64,000 nucleotides of DNA, taken from the NCBI RefSeq assembly GCF_900115185.1, contig NZ_FOVN01000001.1:1293462-1357461 (forward strand). Direction: 5' to 3'. Origin of the DNA: Algorimicrobium echini. Its GTDB lineage: Bacteria; Bacteroidota; Bacteroidia; Flavobacteriales; Flavobacteriaceae. The notes beneath the pieces are model-generated. The model saw only the letters and a program-made list of their open reading frames with translations, was not told the origin of the DNA and ran no database searches. The translations under genes and the position numbers were made by a program. Shown one piece after another: positions 56,508 through 64,000 of the stretch (positions are counted from its first letter, which is position 1; every line of letters begins with the position of its first letter).

Positions 56508-58415
56508 ATGCTCAATATTCATAATCTTTCTGTTTCCTTTCAAGGCGATTATCTCTTTGAAGAAATTACCTTCAAAATAACTGCTGGCGACCGCATTGGT
56601 CTAATAGGAAAAAATGGCGCAGGAAAATCGACCATGCTAAAAATTTTAGCAAAAGAAATGGAGCCAGATTCTGGACAATTAGCAGCCGATAAAAATTTAC
56701 GAATAGGATTTTTAAAGCAGGATATTGATTTTGAGTTAGGACGAACAGTCTTAGAGGAATCCTACGAAGCATTTAAAGAAATTAAAGCGGTTGAAGCAAA
56801 GCTTGAAGACATAAATACGCAGTTAGCCACCCGAACCGATTATGAAAGTGATGGGTATCATCAACTCATGGTAGATGTGAATGATATGCAGCACCAATAT
56901 GAAATTTTAGGTGGTTACAATTATCAAGGTGAAACCGAAAAAATTCTTCAAGGTTTAGGATTTAAGCGTGAAGATTTCAATAAGTTAACCGATACCTTTT
57001 CTGGAGGATGGCGTATGCGAATTGAATTAGCGAAACTCTTATTACAAAACAACGATTTGCTGCTTTTAGATGAGCCAACTAACCACTTGGATATTGAATC
57101 TATTATCTGGTTAGAAGGGTTTTTAACGGGTTATTCGGGAGCAGTGGTGATTGTATCCCATGATAAAATGTTTTTAGATAATGTAACCAATAGAACTATT
57201 GAAATTTCATTAGGAAGAATCTACGATTACAATAAGCCTTATTCCAAGTTTCTGGTATTAAGACAAGAAATTAAAGAGCAACAATTAGCCACACAGAAAA
57301 ACCAGCAAAAAGAAATTGAACAAACGGAAAAACTGATTGAAAAGTTTCGTGCGAAAGCGTCTAAAGCAACCATGGCACAATCCTTAATTAAAAAGTTAGA
57401 CAGAATGGATAGGATTGAAGTGGATGAAGATGATAATAGCGTCATGACACTTAAATTTCCTGTGTCTGTTGTTCCAGGAAAAGTAGTCATAGAAGCCACT
57501 CATATTACTAAAAAATATGGTGATTTAACAGTTTTAAAAGATATCGATTTACACATTGCACGAGATATTAAAACGGCATTTGTAGGTCAAAACGGTCAAG
57601 GAAAATCCACTTTAGCAAAAATTATTGTTGGCGAATTAAAGCATGAAGGCAATTTGAAACTCGGTCACAATGTTCAAATAGGTTATTTTGCGCAGAATCA
57701 AGCAGAATATTTAGATGGCAATAAAACAGTTTTGGATATCATGATTGATGCGGCAAATGAAAAAAATAGAAGTCGTGTTCGGGATATTTTAGGTTCCTTT
57801 TTATTCCGTGGCGATGAAGTAGAAAAATATGTTCGGGTATTATCTGGAGGCGAACGTAACCGTTTAGCACTAGCCAAATTATTATTGCAACCTTTTAATG
57901 TATTGGTTATGGATGAGCCAACGAATCATCTGGATATAAAATCTAAAAACGTGCTAAAAGAAGCACTAAAACAGTTTGAAGGTACGCTAATTTTAGTCTC
58001 TCACGATAGAGATTTTCTACAAGATTTAACCGATACGGTATATGAATTTAAGGATCATAAAATAAAAGAATACCTTGGAAATATTGATTTTTATTTAGAA
58101 CAAAGAAATGTTGAAAATCTGCGTGAAGTTGAAAAGCGTGATGTAGAAAAGCAAACGCCCAAAGAAAGTAATAAAGAGAGTTACGAATATCAGAAGAAAT
58201 TAAAATCACTCAATAATAAGTTGAGTAATATTGAATCTAAAATTCAGCAGTTAGAAAAAAGCATCAAAGAAATAGATGTTGAGCTAGCTACTAACTATGA
58301 CGAAGTGGTTTCAAATCCTAATTTTTTCGATAACTATCAAGGCAAAAAAGATAAACTAGAAAGTTTAATGAACGATTGGGAACAGATACAGGAATCATTG
58401 GATGCTTTAGATTAA
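56508..58415 (+). CDS. ABC-F family ATP-binding protein
   Basis: A 635-residue protein with two ABC domains and no membrane segments. Walker A motifs are IGKNGAGKST and VGQNGQGKST; signatures are FSGGWRMRIELAK and LSGGERNRLALAK. A charged linker joins the domains, and a coiled coil closes the C-terminus (residues about 560-630). ABC-F proteins act on ribosomes; this one resembles the Uup/EttA-like group in Bacteroidota. Antibiotic resistance is not implied by the sequence. Confidence 0.88.
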   Translation: MLNIHNLSVSFQGDYLFEEITFKITAGDRIGLIGKNGAGKSTMLKILAKEMEPDSGQLAADKNLRIGFLKQDIDFELGRTVLEESYEAFKEIKAVEAKLEDINTQLATRTDYESDGYHQLMVDVNDMQHQYEILGGYNYQGETEKILQGLGFKREDFNKLTDTFSGGWRMRIELAKLLLQNNDLLLLDEPTNHLDIESIIWLEGFLTGYSGAVVIVSHDKMFLDNVTNRTIEISLGRIYDYNKPYSKFLVLRQEIKEQQLATQKNQQKEIEQTEKLIEKFRAKASKATMAQSLIKKLDRMDRIEVDEDDNSVMTLKFPVSVVPGKVVIEATHITKKYGDLTVLKDIDLHIARDIKTAFVGQNGQGKSTLAKIIVGELKHEGNLKLGHNVQIGYFAQNQAEYLDGNKTVLDIMIDAANEKNRSRVRDILGSFLFRGDEVEKYVRVLSGGERNRLALAKLLLQPFNVLVMDEPTNHLDIKSKNVLKEALKQFEGTLILVSHDRDFLQDLTDTVYEFKDHKIKEYLGNIDFYLEQRNVENLREVEKRDVEKQTPKESNKESYEYQKKLKSLNNKLSNIESKIQQLEKSIKEIDVELATNYDEVVSNPNFFDNYQGKKDKLESLMNDWEQIQESLDALD

Positions 58416-58528
58416 TTTGTGATTTTGGATGTGAAATCTTAATAAAAAGTGTATTTCATCGAATAAATTTGTTTTTAGTCTATATTCGACTTAATATTGT
58501 TTAAGATTTGATTCCAAATTTATCACTT

Positions 58529-59269
58529 ATGAAAGCTATTAAACTATCACTATTATGTTTGTTTATCACAGCGTTGTCTTTTGCAAATGTAACAACTAAC
58601 GAAAAAGCTGCGCTTGTAGCGCTATATAATTCAACTAATGGAAGTCAATGGACACATACTTGGGACCTATCTGCACCTGTAGAAAATTGGTACGGTGTAA
58701 CTATTAAAAACAATAAGGTTGTTGAAATAAGTTTAGAATTTAATAATTTACAAGGAATACTTCCACAGGAAATTGGCGATTTAGTTAATTTGAAGTATTT
58801 AAACTTTGGAGTAAATAAGTTATCGGGCTCAATCCCTTCATCCATAGGCAATTTAAGCAAATTAGAAACCCTAAACCTATCCATGAATATTTTGGAAGGA
58901 TCCATACCATCTAGTATCAGTAATTTATCACGTTTAGAAATATTAGAACTAGGTAGTAATAAATTAACAGGCACGATACCTACAGAAATTAGTGCTTTAA
59001 GTAGTTTAGTAAAATTAAGTTTAATCGATAATAAGATTAGTGGTGAGATTCCTGCTGAAATTATGGCCTTAACCCAATTGGAAGAAATTGTGTTAGCTAA
59101 TAACCAATTAACAGGAGACGTCCCATTTGAATTATCTTATTTCCCCAAATTAAAAACATTTATGGTAAGCGACAACAAATTAAACCAAGAGTATATTAGC
59201 GTTATTAACGGTAATAATCCAAACATGATGGACTTAAATTCAGGATCTGTAATTACAGATAATGATTAA
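58529..59269 (+). CDS. Exported leucine-rich-repeat protein
   Basis: From the ATG at 58529 about 246 residues; an in-frame TTG at 58508 would precede the signal peptide with extra residues. The signal peptide ends ALSFAN. Then a plant-type LRR series of about six units (EIGDLVNLKYLNFGVNKLSG, SIGNLSKLETLNLSMN and similar), each with GxIPxxIxxLxxLxxL. No T9SS C-terminal domain or membrane anchor is visible. It may bind protein or sugar outside the cell; the role is unknown. Confidence 0.82.
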   Translation: MKAIKLSLLCLFITALSFANVTTNEKAALVALYNSTNGSQWTHTWDLSAPVENWYGVTIKNNKVVEISLEFNNLQGILPQEIGDLVNLKYLNFGVNKLSGSIPSSIGNLSKLETLNLSMNILEGSIPSSISNLSRLEILELGSNKLTGTIPTEISALSSLVKLSLIDNKISGEIPAEIMALTQLEEIVLANNQLTGDVPFELSYFPKLKTFMVSDNKLNQEYISVINGNNPNMMDLNSGSVITDND

Positions 59270-59291
59270 AGAAACGATTTAGAATTTTTTT

Positions 59292-59322
59292 AAAAAGAGG
59301 TTATTTTTAATAATCTCTTTTT
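59292..59322 (+). terminator. Terminator after the LRR gene
   Basis: AAAAAGAGGTTATT (59292-59305) pairs with AATAATCTCTTTTT (59309-59322) with one G-T pair, followed by more T. It ends the LRR message 23 bases past the stop. Confidence 0.8.
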
Positions 59323-59339
59323 TTTTGTATTTTAAGTTA

Positions 59340-59522
59340 ATGAAAGAACACGAATTTCAATGCCCTTATTGTTGGGAGACTATTTCAATGCTATTAGATA
59401 GCTCACATCTTGAGCAAGAATACATTGAGGACTGTGAGGTCTGTTGTAATCCAATACAAATATCGGTAGAATTTGAAGGCCAAAACCTGGTTAGTTTCCG
59501 GGCTGAAAATATAGAACAATAA
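59340..59522 (+). CDS. CPXCG motif cysteine-rich protein
   Basis: A 60-residue protein from the ATG at 59340 (a TTG at 59325 lies inside the terminator run). It has CPYC (in FQCPYCWE) and CEVC, four cysteines likely holding one zinc, plus ISVEFEGQNLVSF. It matches the small CPXCG family of unknown function. It lies between the LRR terminator and the promoter of the tRNA gene. Confidence 0.8.
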   Translation: MKEHEFQCPYCWETISMLLDSSHLEQEYIEDCEVCCNPIQISVEFEGQNLVSFRAENIEQ

Positions 59523-59539
59523 TTTTTTTACAAATCTGC

Positions 59540-59569
59540 TTGTTATATTTAAAAAGCATTGTATCTTTG
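59540..59569 (+). promoter_or_regulatory. Promoter of the initiator tRNA
   Basis: TTG at 59540-59542 and TATCTTTG at 59562-59569 are separated by 19 bases, an exact fit to the Bacteroidota housekeeping promoter (TTG-N19-TAnnTTTG). It is about 73 bases upstream of the mature tRNA. Confidence 0.85.
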
Positions 59570-59642
59570 CAGTCCAAAATGGTTTAATCGGCATTATGAA
59601 CCGATAAGTTAAAAGCTAAAAAAACGATATTGGAAATTAAAT

Positions 59643-59715
<73 letters not shown>

Positions 59716-59738
59716 CTAAATGTTATCCGTTTAAAATC

Positions 59739-59770
59739 AATGGTTTTGTTCACGCAAAACCATTTTTTTT
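59739..59770 (+). terminator. Terminator after tRNA-fMet, touching the integrase start
   Basis: AATGGTTTTG (59739-59748) pairs perfectly with CAAAACCATT (59755-59764) around TTCACG and is followed by T through 59770. The integrase ATG is the very next base (59771), so a message starting at the tRNA promoter would normally end just before it. Confidence 0.85.
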
Positions 59771-61093
59771 ATGTTTAATTTAAATTCTTACCTTGCGAAA
59801 GAACACGGAAATGAACACGTTTTAGAACACAGTTTGTCAAAAAAGAAAAAATTTTCAGCCCCAAAAATTTATTCAGCCAACGGCGATTTAAGCAAACGTT
59901 GGCACGTCTATTATTCCTATCGAAATCCAGAAACAGGCATGCTAGAGCGGATGAAAAATGTTTATGGCATAGCTAATAGATATGAAACCAAAGAAGACCG
60001 ACTCGCTGTTTTGAGTGTTTATAGAATTAAACTGTTAAGTTTATTAAAGGAAGGATTCAATCCTTTTGAAGATAATAATGAACTTTATCACCAACGTGAA
60101 GAGAAAAAACAGCTTCCACAATCAGAAACAATTCTAAAAGAGACGAAAGAAGTTTCATTTCCTGAAGTGGAAATCGAACCACAAGAGCCAGTTATTTCCT
60201 ATCAAGACGCTTTTAAAAAGGGCTTAAAATTCAAAGAAAAACTTATTAGTGACACCACTAGACGTAGTTATGAAAACCGTTTGAAAAACTTTATACTTTG
60301 GGTTGAAAAGAAATATCCTGAATTAAAGAGTGTATCTGATATTGATAAAAAGGTGGTAATGGATTTTTTAAATCATATTTTGAACCAATCCAGTCCAAGG
60401 AATCGGAATAATTACAGAACGGATTTAAGTAGTATTATGCAAGCTTTAGAAGACAATGATATTATTGCTTCTAATTTTATCAAAAAGATTCCTGTTTTAA
60501 AATCCATCCCACAACGGAACAAAACGTATTCTTCCGAAGAGCAAAAAGAAATCTTTGAGCATTTAGAGAAGACAGATAAAACGTTATTACTATTCATTAA
60601 ATTCATTTCATATAATTTTTTAAGGCCTATAGAAGTCTGTAGACTGCAAGTAGGCGATTTAGACATCAAGAATAAGCGGATTCAATTTAAAGCGAAGAAT
60701 AGTCCTTTAAAAACAAAAATAATCCCTGATTTACTACTTCAGGATTTACCTGATTTATCTAAACTGAACAAAAATCAAAGTTTGTTTACACCAGATGGTA
60801 TTGGTGGTGTTTGGGATTCAGAATTAAGTAATAAACGAGACTACTTTTCCAAACGGTTTAAGCGTGTCGTTAAAGATCCTTTTAAATTGGGAGTAGATTA
60901 TGGTTTATATAGTTTCAGGCATACATACATCACCAAATTATATAGGGAATTAGTAAAAGGTTCGTCACCCTTTGAAGCTAAAAGTAAACTGATGCAAATA
61001 ACAGGGCATTCCTCAATGAAGGCTCTTGAAAAATATTTGAGGGATATAGATGCCGAGTTTCCAGAAGATTATTCAGAATTAATAAAATCCTAA
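59771..61093 (+). CDS. Tyrosine recombinase / integrase
   Basis: A 440-residue integrase. Residues about 30-100 form an arm-binding region (KIYSANGDLSKRWHVYYSYRN), 150-240 the SAM-like core-binding domain, and 250-430 the catalytic domain: Arg in NFLRPIEVC, then SFRHTYIT (Arg-His, with Tyr where His is usual), GHSS and the nucleophile Tyr in LEKYLRD. It lies directly after tRNA-fMet in the same direction. No ribosome site can be placed upstream because the terminator fills that space; no better start codon exists. Confidence 0.9.
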   Translation: MFNLNSYLAKEHGNEHVLEHSLSKKKKFSAPKIYSANGDLSKRWHVYYSYRNPETGMLERMKNVYGIANRYETKEDRLAVLSVYRIKLLSLLKEGFNPFEDNNELYHQREEKKQLPQSETILKETKEVSFPEVEIEPQEPVISYQDAFKKGLKFKEKLISDTTRRSYENRLKNFILWVEKKYPELKSVSDIDKKVVMDFLNHILNQSSPRNRNNYRTDLSSIMQALEDNDIIASNFIKKIPVLKSIPQRNKTYSSEEQKEIFEHLEKTDKTLLLFIKFISYNFLRPIEVCRLQVGDLDIKNKRIQFKAKNSPLKTKIIPDLLLQDLPDLSKLNKNQSLFTPDGIGGVWDSELSNKRDYFSKRFKRVVKDPFKLGVDYGLYSFRHTYITKLYRELVKGSSPFEAKSKLMQITGHSSMKALEKYLRDIDAEFPEDYSELIKS

Positions 61094-61102
61094 TTTTGTA
61101 AC

Positions 61103-61795
61103 GTGGAGAAACCTTTAAAAGAAAAACACAGTGCTTTAATACATAGCTTATATAAGCCACTTATTTTTTACATTCCGAGAAAGCTTTGGGCAGATTTGGA
61201 TGATGGTAAGTGGCTGGATAAGGAATTTGACCCTATATTCGACACAGTTGTGCTTATACATGAAGATGGAAGCAATTATGTATTGAATAATGATACATCC
61301 AATTATCATATGATGAGTAAAGGTTCAGCTTTGGATAAGAATATCTATGAATTATTAGATTTGAAAGCTCAACTAACAACTGAAGCCTTCAGTTTCTTAT
61401 CTGAAAGATATTCATTAAGCGTCGCATTTTACAAAAAAGTATCCAGTTGGATGTTAGAACATGTGAAATTAGATATTCCAGCTATTAATTGTGAAACCCT
61501 AAAATCGTTTGAAATTCAGAAATTAGCATTTAATAACCATTGGGATTATATTCAGGAGCACTTTTCGGTACCAGAACATGTAAAAAATCATTTCGCAGAA
61601 GTGGACTTAAGTTCAAAGGAAGTGATTGCTATGCGTGATTTAATGAGTGATTCAGAACAGGAATCGGAAAATATATTTGATAAACTACAAAAGGCTAAAA
61701 ACAAGAGCAGGAAAAAGAAAGAAAAGAAGAAGCTTATTACAGAAGAAGATGCGGAAAAATTTCTTTTAGAAACTGTTTTTAGTGTAAAATTATAG
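61103..61795 (+). CDS. Unknown protein of the tRNA-linked element
   Basis: A 230-residue soluble protein starting at GTG (61103), 9 bases after the integrase, so probably in its operon. It has FYIPRKLWADLDDG, DPIFDTVVLIHEDGSNYV and a C-terminal very Lys-rich part (KKAKNKSRKKKEKKK-like run at about 200-215, here KNKSRKKKEKKK). I do not recognise a family. It may be a regulator or excision partner of the integrase, or cargo; this cannot be decided from sequence. Confidence 0.6.
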   Translation: MEKPLKEKHSALIHSLYKPLIFYIPRKLWADLDDGKWLDKEFDPIFDTVVLIHEDGSNYVLNNDTSNYHMMSKGSALDKNIYELLDLKAQLTTEAFSFLSERYSLSVAFYKKVSSWMLEHVKLDIPAINCETLKSFEIQKLAFNNHWDYIQEHFSVPEHVKNHFAEVDLSSKEVIAMRDLMSDSEQESENIFDKLQKAKNKSRKKKEKKKLITEEDAEKFLLETVFSVKL

Positions 61796-61833
61796 CTTTT
61801 AACGTAAATATTACGTAACATTAACGCTAAAAC

Positions 61834-62271
61834 ATGCAAAATTCACATAATTATACTTGTAACTATTGTTTTAAGGAATACAAACCAACGAAAAGAGGGA
61901 GGCAAAAGTTCTGTACCACATCTTGTCGAGTAGCCCATTTTAATGCCAAGAAAAAAATAAAACAACTACAAACAATTGAAAAGACTTCGAAGGAAACTAT
62001 AACGGAACCTCAAAAAGATACACCAAAAGTCAATCTGCCTGACATAACAAATGCAGCTATAGGTCATGCTGCATCAAGTGCTATAATAAGTTTTTTTACA
62101 CCTAAAAATAAAAAACCAGTAACGAAACAAGATTTAGATAATTTAAAGACGACAATTCAAGGTGGGAGATATAGGCCAGTTTTAAACTGTCCACAAAATG
62201 ATAAGGGTGAAACCGCATATTTTGACTTAGAAAGAAATGAAGTCATTTTTAGCTTTAACAAATTAGTATGA
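61834..62271 (+). CDS. Zinc-finger protein of the tRNA-linked element
   Basis: A 145-residue protein. The N-terminus has a treble-clef-like finger: CNYC followed by FCTTSCRVAHF, four cysteines and a histidine. A Lys-rich linker follows, then a short hydrophobic stretch HAASSAIISFF and a compact end (GGRYRPVLNCPQND). I do not know the family. It lies 38 bases after the previous gene, same strand. DNA-binding for control of the element is a guess. Confidence 0.6.
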   Translation: MQNSHNYTCNYCFKEYKPTKRGRQKFCTTSCRVAHFNAKKKIKQLQTIEKTSKETITEPQKDTPKVNLPDITNAAIGHAASSAIISFFTPKNKKPVTKQDLDNLKTTIQGGRYRPVLNCPQNDKGETAYFDLERNEVIFSFNKLV

Positions 62272-62296
62272 TAAAAAGAATCATGGGATAAAACAT

Positions 62297-62325
62297 GTAA
62301 TATTTTTGTAGAACAAAAATATTAC
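62297..62325. repeat. 13-bp perfect hairpin
   Basis: GTAATATTTTTGT (62297-62309) and ACAAAAATATTAC (62313-62325) are fully complementary around AGA. No T run follows on either strand, so it is not a classic terminator. It lies between convergent genes. Confidence 0.7.
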
Positions 62326-62395
62326 AAATCATTAGTTTCACTATCCCAACGTTGATTTTGAACATAAGTGGTGTCAAATGTAACCATATTTCTCA

Positions 62396-62430
62396 TTTCA
62401 AACCGTTTGAAACAGGCAAACGGTTTGAAA
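62396..62430. repeat. 14-bp inverted repeat TTTCAAACCGTTTG
   Basis: Arms 62396-62409 and 62417-62430 are perfectly complementary around a 7-base loop. A third copy of the core CAAACGGTTT is at 62482-62491, inside the end of the UPF0158 gene. No T run follows. It could be a protein-binding site or a recombination site. Confidence 0.7.
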
Positions 62431-62467
62431 GTTGTTTGATACAAATTCATCATGCTTTCATCAAGAA

Positions 62468-62908
62468 TTAAACTTGGTCATCAAACGGTTTACTAGTTAG
62501 TTTTTGAAATACTATTTCTTCCATTTCTTGACGTTTAAAATCAAACCATAGTTTTCTATATTCTGAAGTTTCAACGGTCAACTTAAAATTTTGGAATGGC
62601 TTTTTATTTAGTAAAATTGTTTCAAGTTTAGTCTTGAATTGTGAATTAGGTAACTTTTGTGCAAATCGTTCCATAATTTTAAACGATTCATAGCTTTTTA
62701 AAACTTCTATCTTAATGAAAGTTGAAGCTTGTTCTGAAACCTTCATTAAATTCTCTTTAAATAGTTCTTGAAACTCTACTTCATCAGGAAAGTTGCCGAA
62801 ATTTGGAATGGCTATAATTTCGTGAGTTTTATTATTGAGGTAACAATCGCAACCAGAATCTAATTCTTGGACGATTTCACTTATGACTTCTGAATTAGGT
62901 TTGTTCAC
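62468..62908 (-). CDS. UPF0158 family protein
   Basis: A 146-residue soluble protein. LDSGCDCYLNNKTHEIIAIPN, YESFKIMERFAQ and KPFQNFKLTVETSEYRKLWFDFKRQ match UPF0158 proteins. Function unknown; some genomic islands carry them. It is on the opposite strand to the integrase genes, and its 3' end carries a CAAACGGTTT sequence shared with the hairpin beside it. It may be cargo of the same element. Confidence 0.75.
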   Translation of the reverse strand: MNKPNSEVISEIVQELDSGCDCYLNNKTHEIIAIPNFGNFPDEVEFQELFKENLMKVSEQASTFIKIEVLKSYESFKIMERFAQKLPNSQFKTKLETILLNKKPFQNFKLTVETSEYRKLWFDFKRQEMEEIVFQKLTSKPFDDQV

Positions 62909-63253
62909 TTTTATTAATAATTAACCTGATCTAATAATATGTATTAAAATTACAAATTTCTAAAATAAGACTATGATAAAAGTAGTTTTTCGATTTATCT
63001 ATTTTAAAATTCTAAAAAAATTCGAAATAGTAAACCAGTCTGAATTATATAGCCTTTATTCAGGATGGGTCATAAAATATTTTTTCAACGTCCGGCGGCT
63101 ATGGAAAGTATCGCACAAAAGGACACTTATGTTTCGGTTTAAAGTTTCAGATTAAAAGTAGTAAAAAACAATGGTAAAGCAAGATAAAAGCTATTTTTTA
63201 TAGCCGAGGTTATACTGCGTATATACCTGCCCAATACCATTCGGGACAGGCCA

Positions 63254-63339
63254 TTGTAAAAGTGGTTTTTTTCCACGTATCCATTGCGTCTTGCTTATTA
63301 CTCATTGCGTCCAGATTGGTCAAAAAACCACTTTTGCAA
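63254..63339. repeat. 18-bp inverted repeat with direct repeats in its loop
   Basis: TTGTAAAAGTGGTTTTTT (63254-63271) pairs with AAAAAACCACTTTTGCAA (63322-63339) with one G-T pair. The 50-base loop holds two copies of CATTGCGTC at 63282-63290 and 63303-63311. It may be a structured RNA or recombination site. Confidence 0.65.
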
Positions 63340-63411
63340 CCTTCAGTTAATCAGATGCTCTAGCAAATAATCACTAGCCATATGTAAAGTTGCCTAAATA
63401 GACAATCCAAG

Positions 63412-63466
63412 AAAAAAAGCAATTAAATATTGGGTTGCGTTCCGTAGAGATTGGATTGCTTTTTTT
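63412..63466. repeat. 12-bp inverted repeat upstream of the IS110 transposase
   Basis: AAAAAAAGCAAT (63412-63423) pairs with ATTGCTTTTTTT (63455-63466) around 31 bases. The right arm ends in a T run, so on the plus strand it could also act as a terminator for a small RNA. Confidence 0.6.
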
Positions 63467-63515
63467 AAAACTTCGGGAAAGCCAAGCCCAAAATAAACAG
63501 TGAAGAACCTTTGTC

Positions 63516-63561
63516 AAGAATTTTGCTACAGCTTAAAATATTAACTTTTAGCAAAATTCTT
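63516..63561. repeat. 13-bp hairpin in the transposase leader
   Basis: AAGAATTTTGCTA (63516-63528) and TAGCAAAATTCTT (63549-63561) are perfectly complementary with a 20-base loop. It lies 184 bases before the transposase ATG and could be part of a bridge RNA or near the element's left end. Confidence 0.65.
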
Positions 63562-63744
63562 TTATGCAGGGTAACGTTTTTGTGTATGGACCGTTGCGAG
63601 TTAAAGCCCGAACCATTCCAAGTAAAAATCTACGTGAAAATTCCGCAGGAATTTTCCAGATGAGCACAGACCCAGCAATGGTTTATAGCATCCATGAAAA
63701 AGCAGAAAGTCCAGTATCTTTAAAGTTCACCAAAACAATAAGAT

Positions 63745-64000
63745 ATGAAAACTGAACAAACTGCTCAACCAAAGTTATACATTGGAATCGACATCCACAA
63801 ACGTAGCTGGAAGATTCATTGTGCCACAGATTTATTTTCAGGAAAGTCATTTACGATGCCACCAAAACCTGCTGTATTGCGAAGCTATGTTGAGAAACAT
63901 TTTACAGATTACGAAGTTACTACAGCTTATGAGGCAGGCTGTTGTGGTTACTATGCACATCGTAGTTTCGAGAGCTATGGATGGCATTCATTGGTTGTTA
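63745..64000 (+). mobile_element. IS110-family transposase, 5' part, cut by window end
   Basis: An ATG at 63745 opens a frame that stays open to the window end (85 residues). It reads YIGIDIHKRSWKIH and YEAGCCGYYAHRSF, giving the first Asp and the Glu of the DEDD RuvC-like catalytic set. The C-terminal transposase_20 domain lies outside. IS110 elements use a bridge RNA from a non-coding end, in some subgroups directly upstream of the transposase. Confidence 0.9.

Larger units (their letters stand above)
62909..63744. other. 836-base region with inverted repeats, no convincing gene
   Basis: No supportable gene is present; a 60-residue frame at 62973-63155 and one of 63 residues at 63564-63755 look spurious. 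Visible structures: CGGCTAT 63096-63102 with ATAGCCG 63200-63206; an 18-bp stem at 63254-63339; direct repeats CATTGCGTC at 63282 and 63303; a 12-bp repeat 63412-63423/63455-63466; and a 13-bp hairpin 63516-63561. The 3' part is the leader of the IS110 transposase. Confidence 0.6.

Noticed and set aside
58529..59269. LRR protein as a T9SS substrate
   Set aside because: No type A or B C-terminal secretion domain is visible; the LRR runs almost to the end.
62973..63155. 60-residue frame
   Set aside because: Basic, no recognisable family or convincing start, and in a repeat-rich region.
63564..63755. 63-residue frame overlapping the transposase start
   Set aside because: Lies in the IS110 leader and overlaps the transposase in another frame; probably part of the non-coding end.
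59720..64000. Second copy of the tRNA 3' end (attR)
   Set aside because: I scanned for GTTCCCGCTAC-type repeats and saw none; the far end may be beyond the window.

Overview
The window is a chromosomal stretch of a low-GC member of the Flavobacteriaceae (Bacteroidota), probably marine or environmental; I cannot name genus or species. The evidence is the gliding/type IX secretion genes gldB, gldC and gldKLMN, the exosortase XrtF pair, the order purH-mreB-mreC-mreD-mrdA-rodA, A-rich ribosome-binding regions, and promoter elements of the Bacteroidota type (TAnnTTTG) before several genes, best at the initiator tRNA.

Layout. 1-711: end of gldB and all of gldC, then a long imperfect palindrome and aquaporin Z. 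1658-22854: a 21-kb accessory-looking block. Its minus-strand arm holds a lipoprotein formylglycine-generating enzyme (FGE), outer-membrane barrel proteins, a HAD-fold lipoprotein, a small ion channel and DUF6515 and DUF2092 proteins. Its plus-strand arm holds two exported sulfatases, an MltF-like lytic transglycosylase and more barrels, then a MoxR-DUF58-DUF4381-VWA-VWA/TPR-BatD operon. 22869-30121: elongasome operon (MreBCD, PBP2, RodA) behind purH. 30234-35978: a GAF-type methionine sulfoxide reductase homologue, XrtF and its partner, then a putative metal (copper?) set: HYC_CC_PP protein, HMA-MauE membrane protein, TonB-dependent receptor and a periplasmic HMA protein. 35997-45334, minus strand: a plug-only TonB-type protein, groEL, groES, secG, a TPR-like protein, lptE, a sigma54 activator and miaB. 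45487-54911, plus strand: a membrane protein, topA, a degenerate arginase-fold protein and the T9SS motor/ring operon gldKLMN. 55009-59522: FAD oxidoreductase, DUF983, ABC-F ATPase, LRR protein and a small CPXCG protein. 59643-64000: initiator tRNA with a tyrosine integrase directly downstream, unknown cargo genes, a UPF0158 protein, an 836-base region rich in inverted repeats, and the start of an IS110-family transposase cut by the window edge.

How parts may work together. The FGE keeps both catalytic cysteines and is predicted to be a lipoprotein, so it could mature the two neighbouring sulfatases after export. The block has at least six predicted barrels but no SusC/SusD pair, so it does not look like an ordinary polysaccharide utilisation locus. 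The MoxR/Bat operon beside it could serve envelope assembly. This block is my best candidate for an undescribed system. The IS110 5' region, where a bridge RNA could lie, and the tRNA-linked element are the next best.

Limits: family names are from memory of motifs and gene order, with no database search. Promoters, terminators and hairpins were read by eye and not folded computationally.
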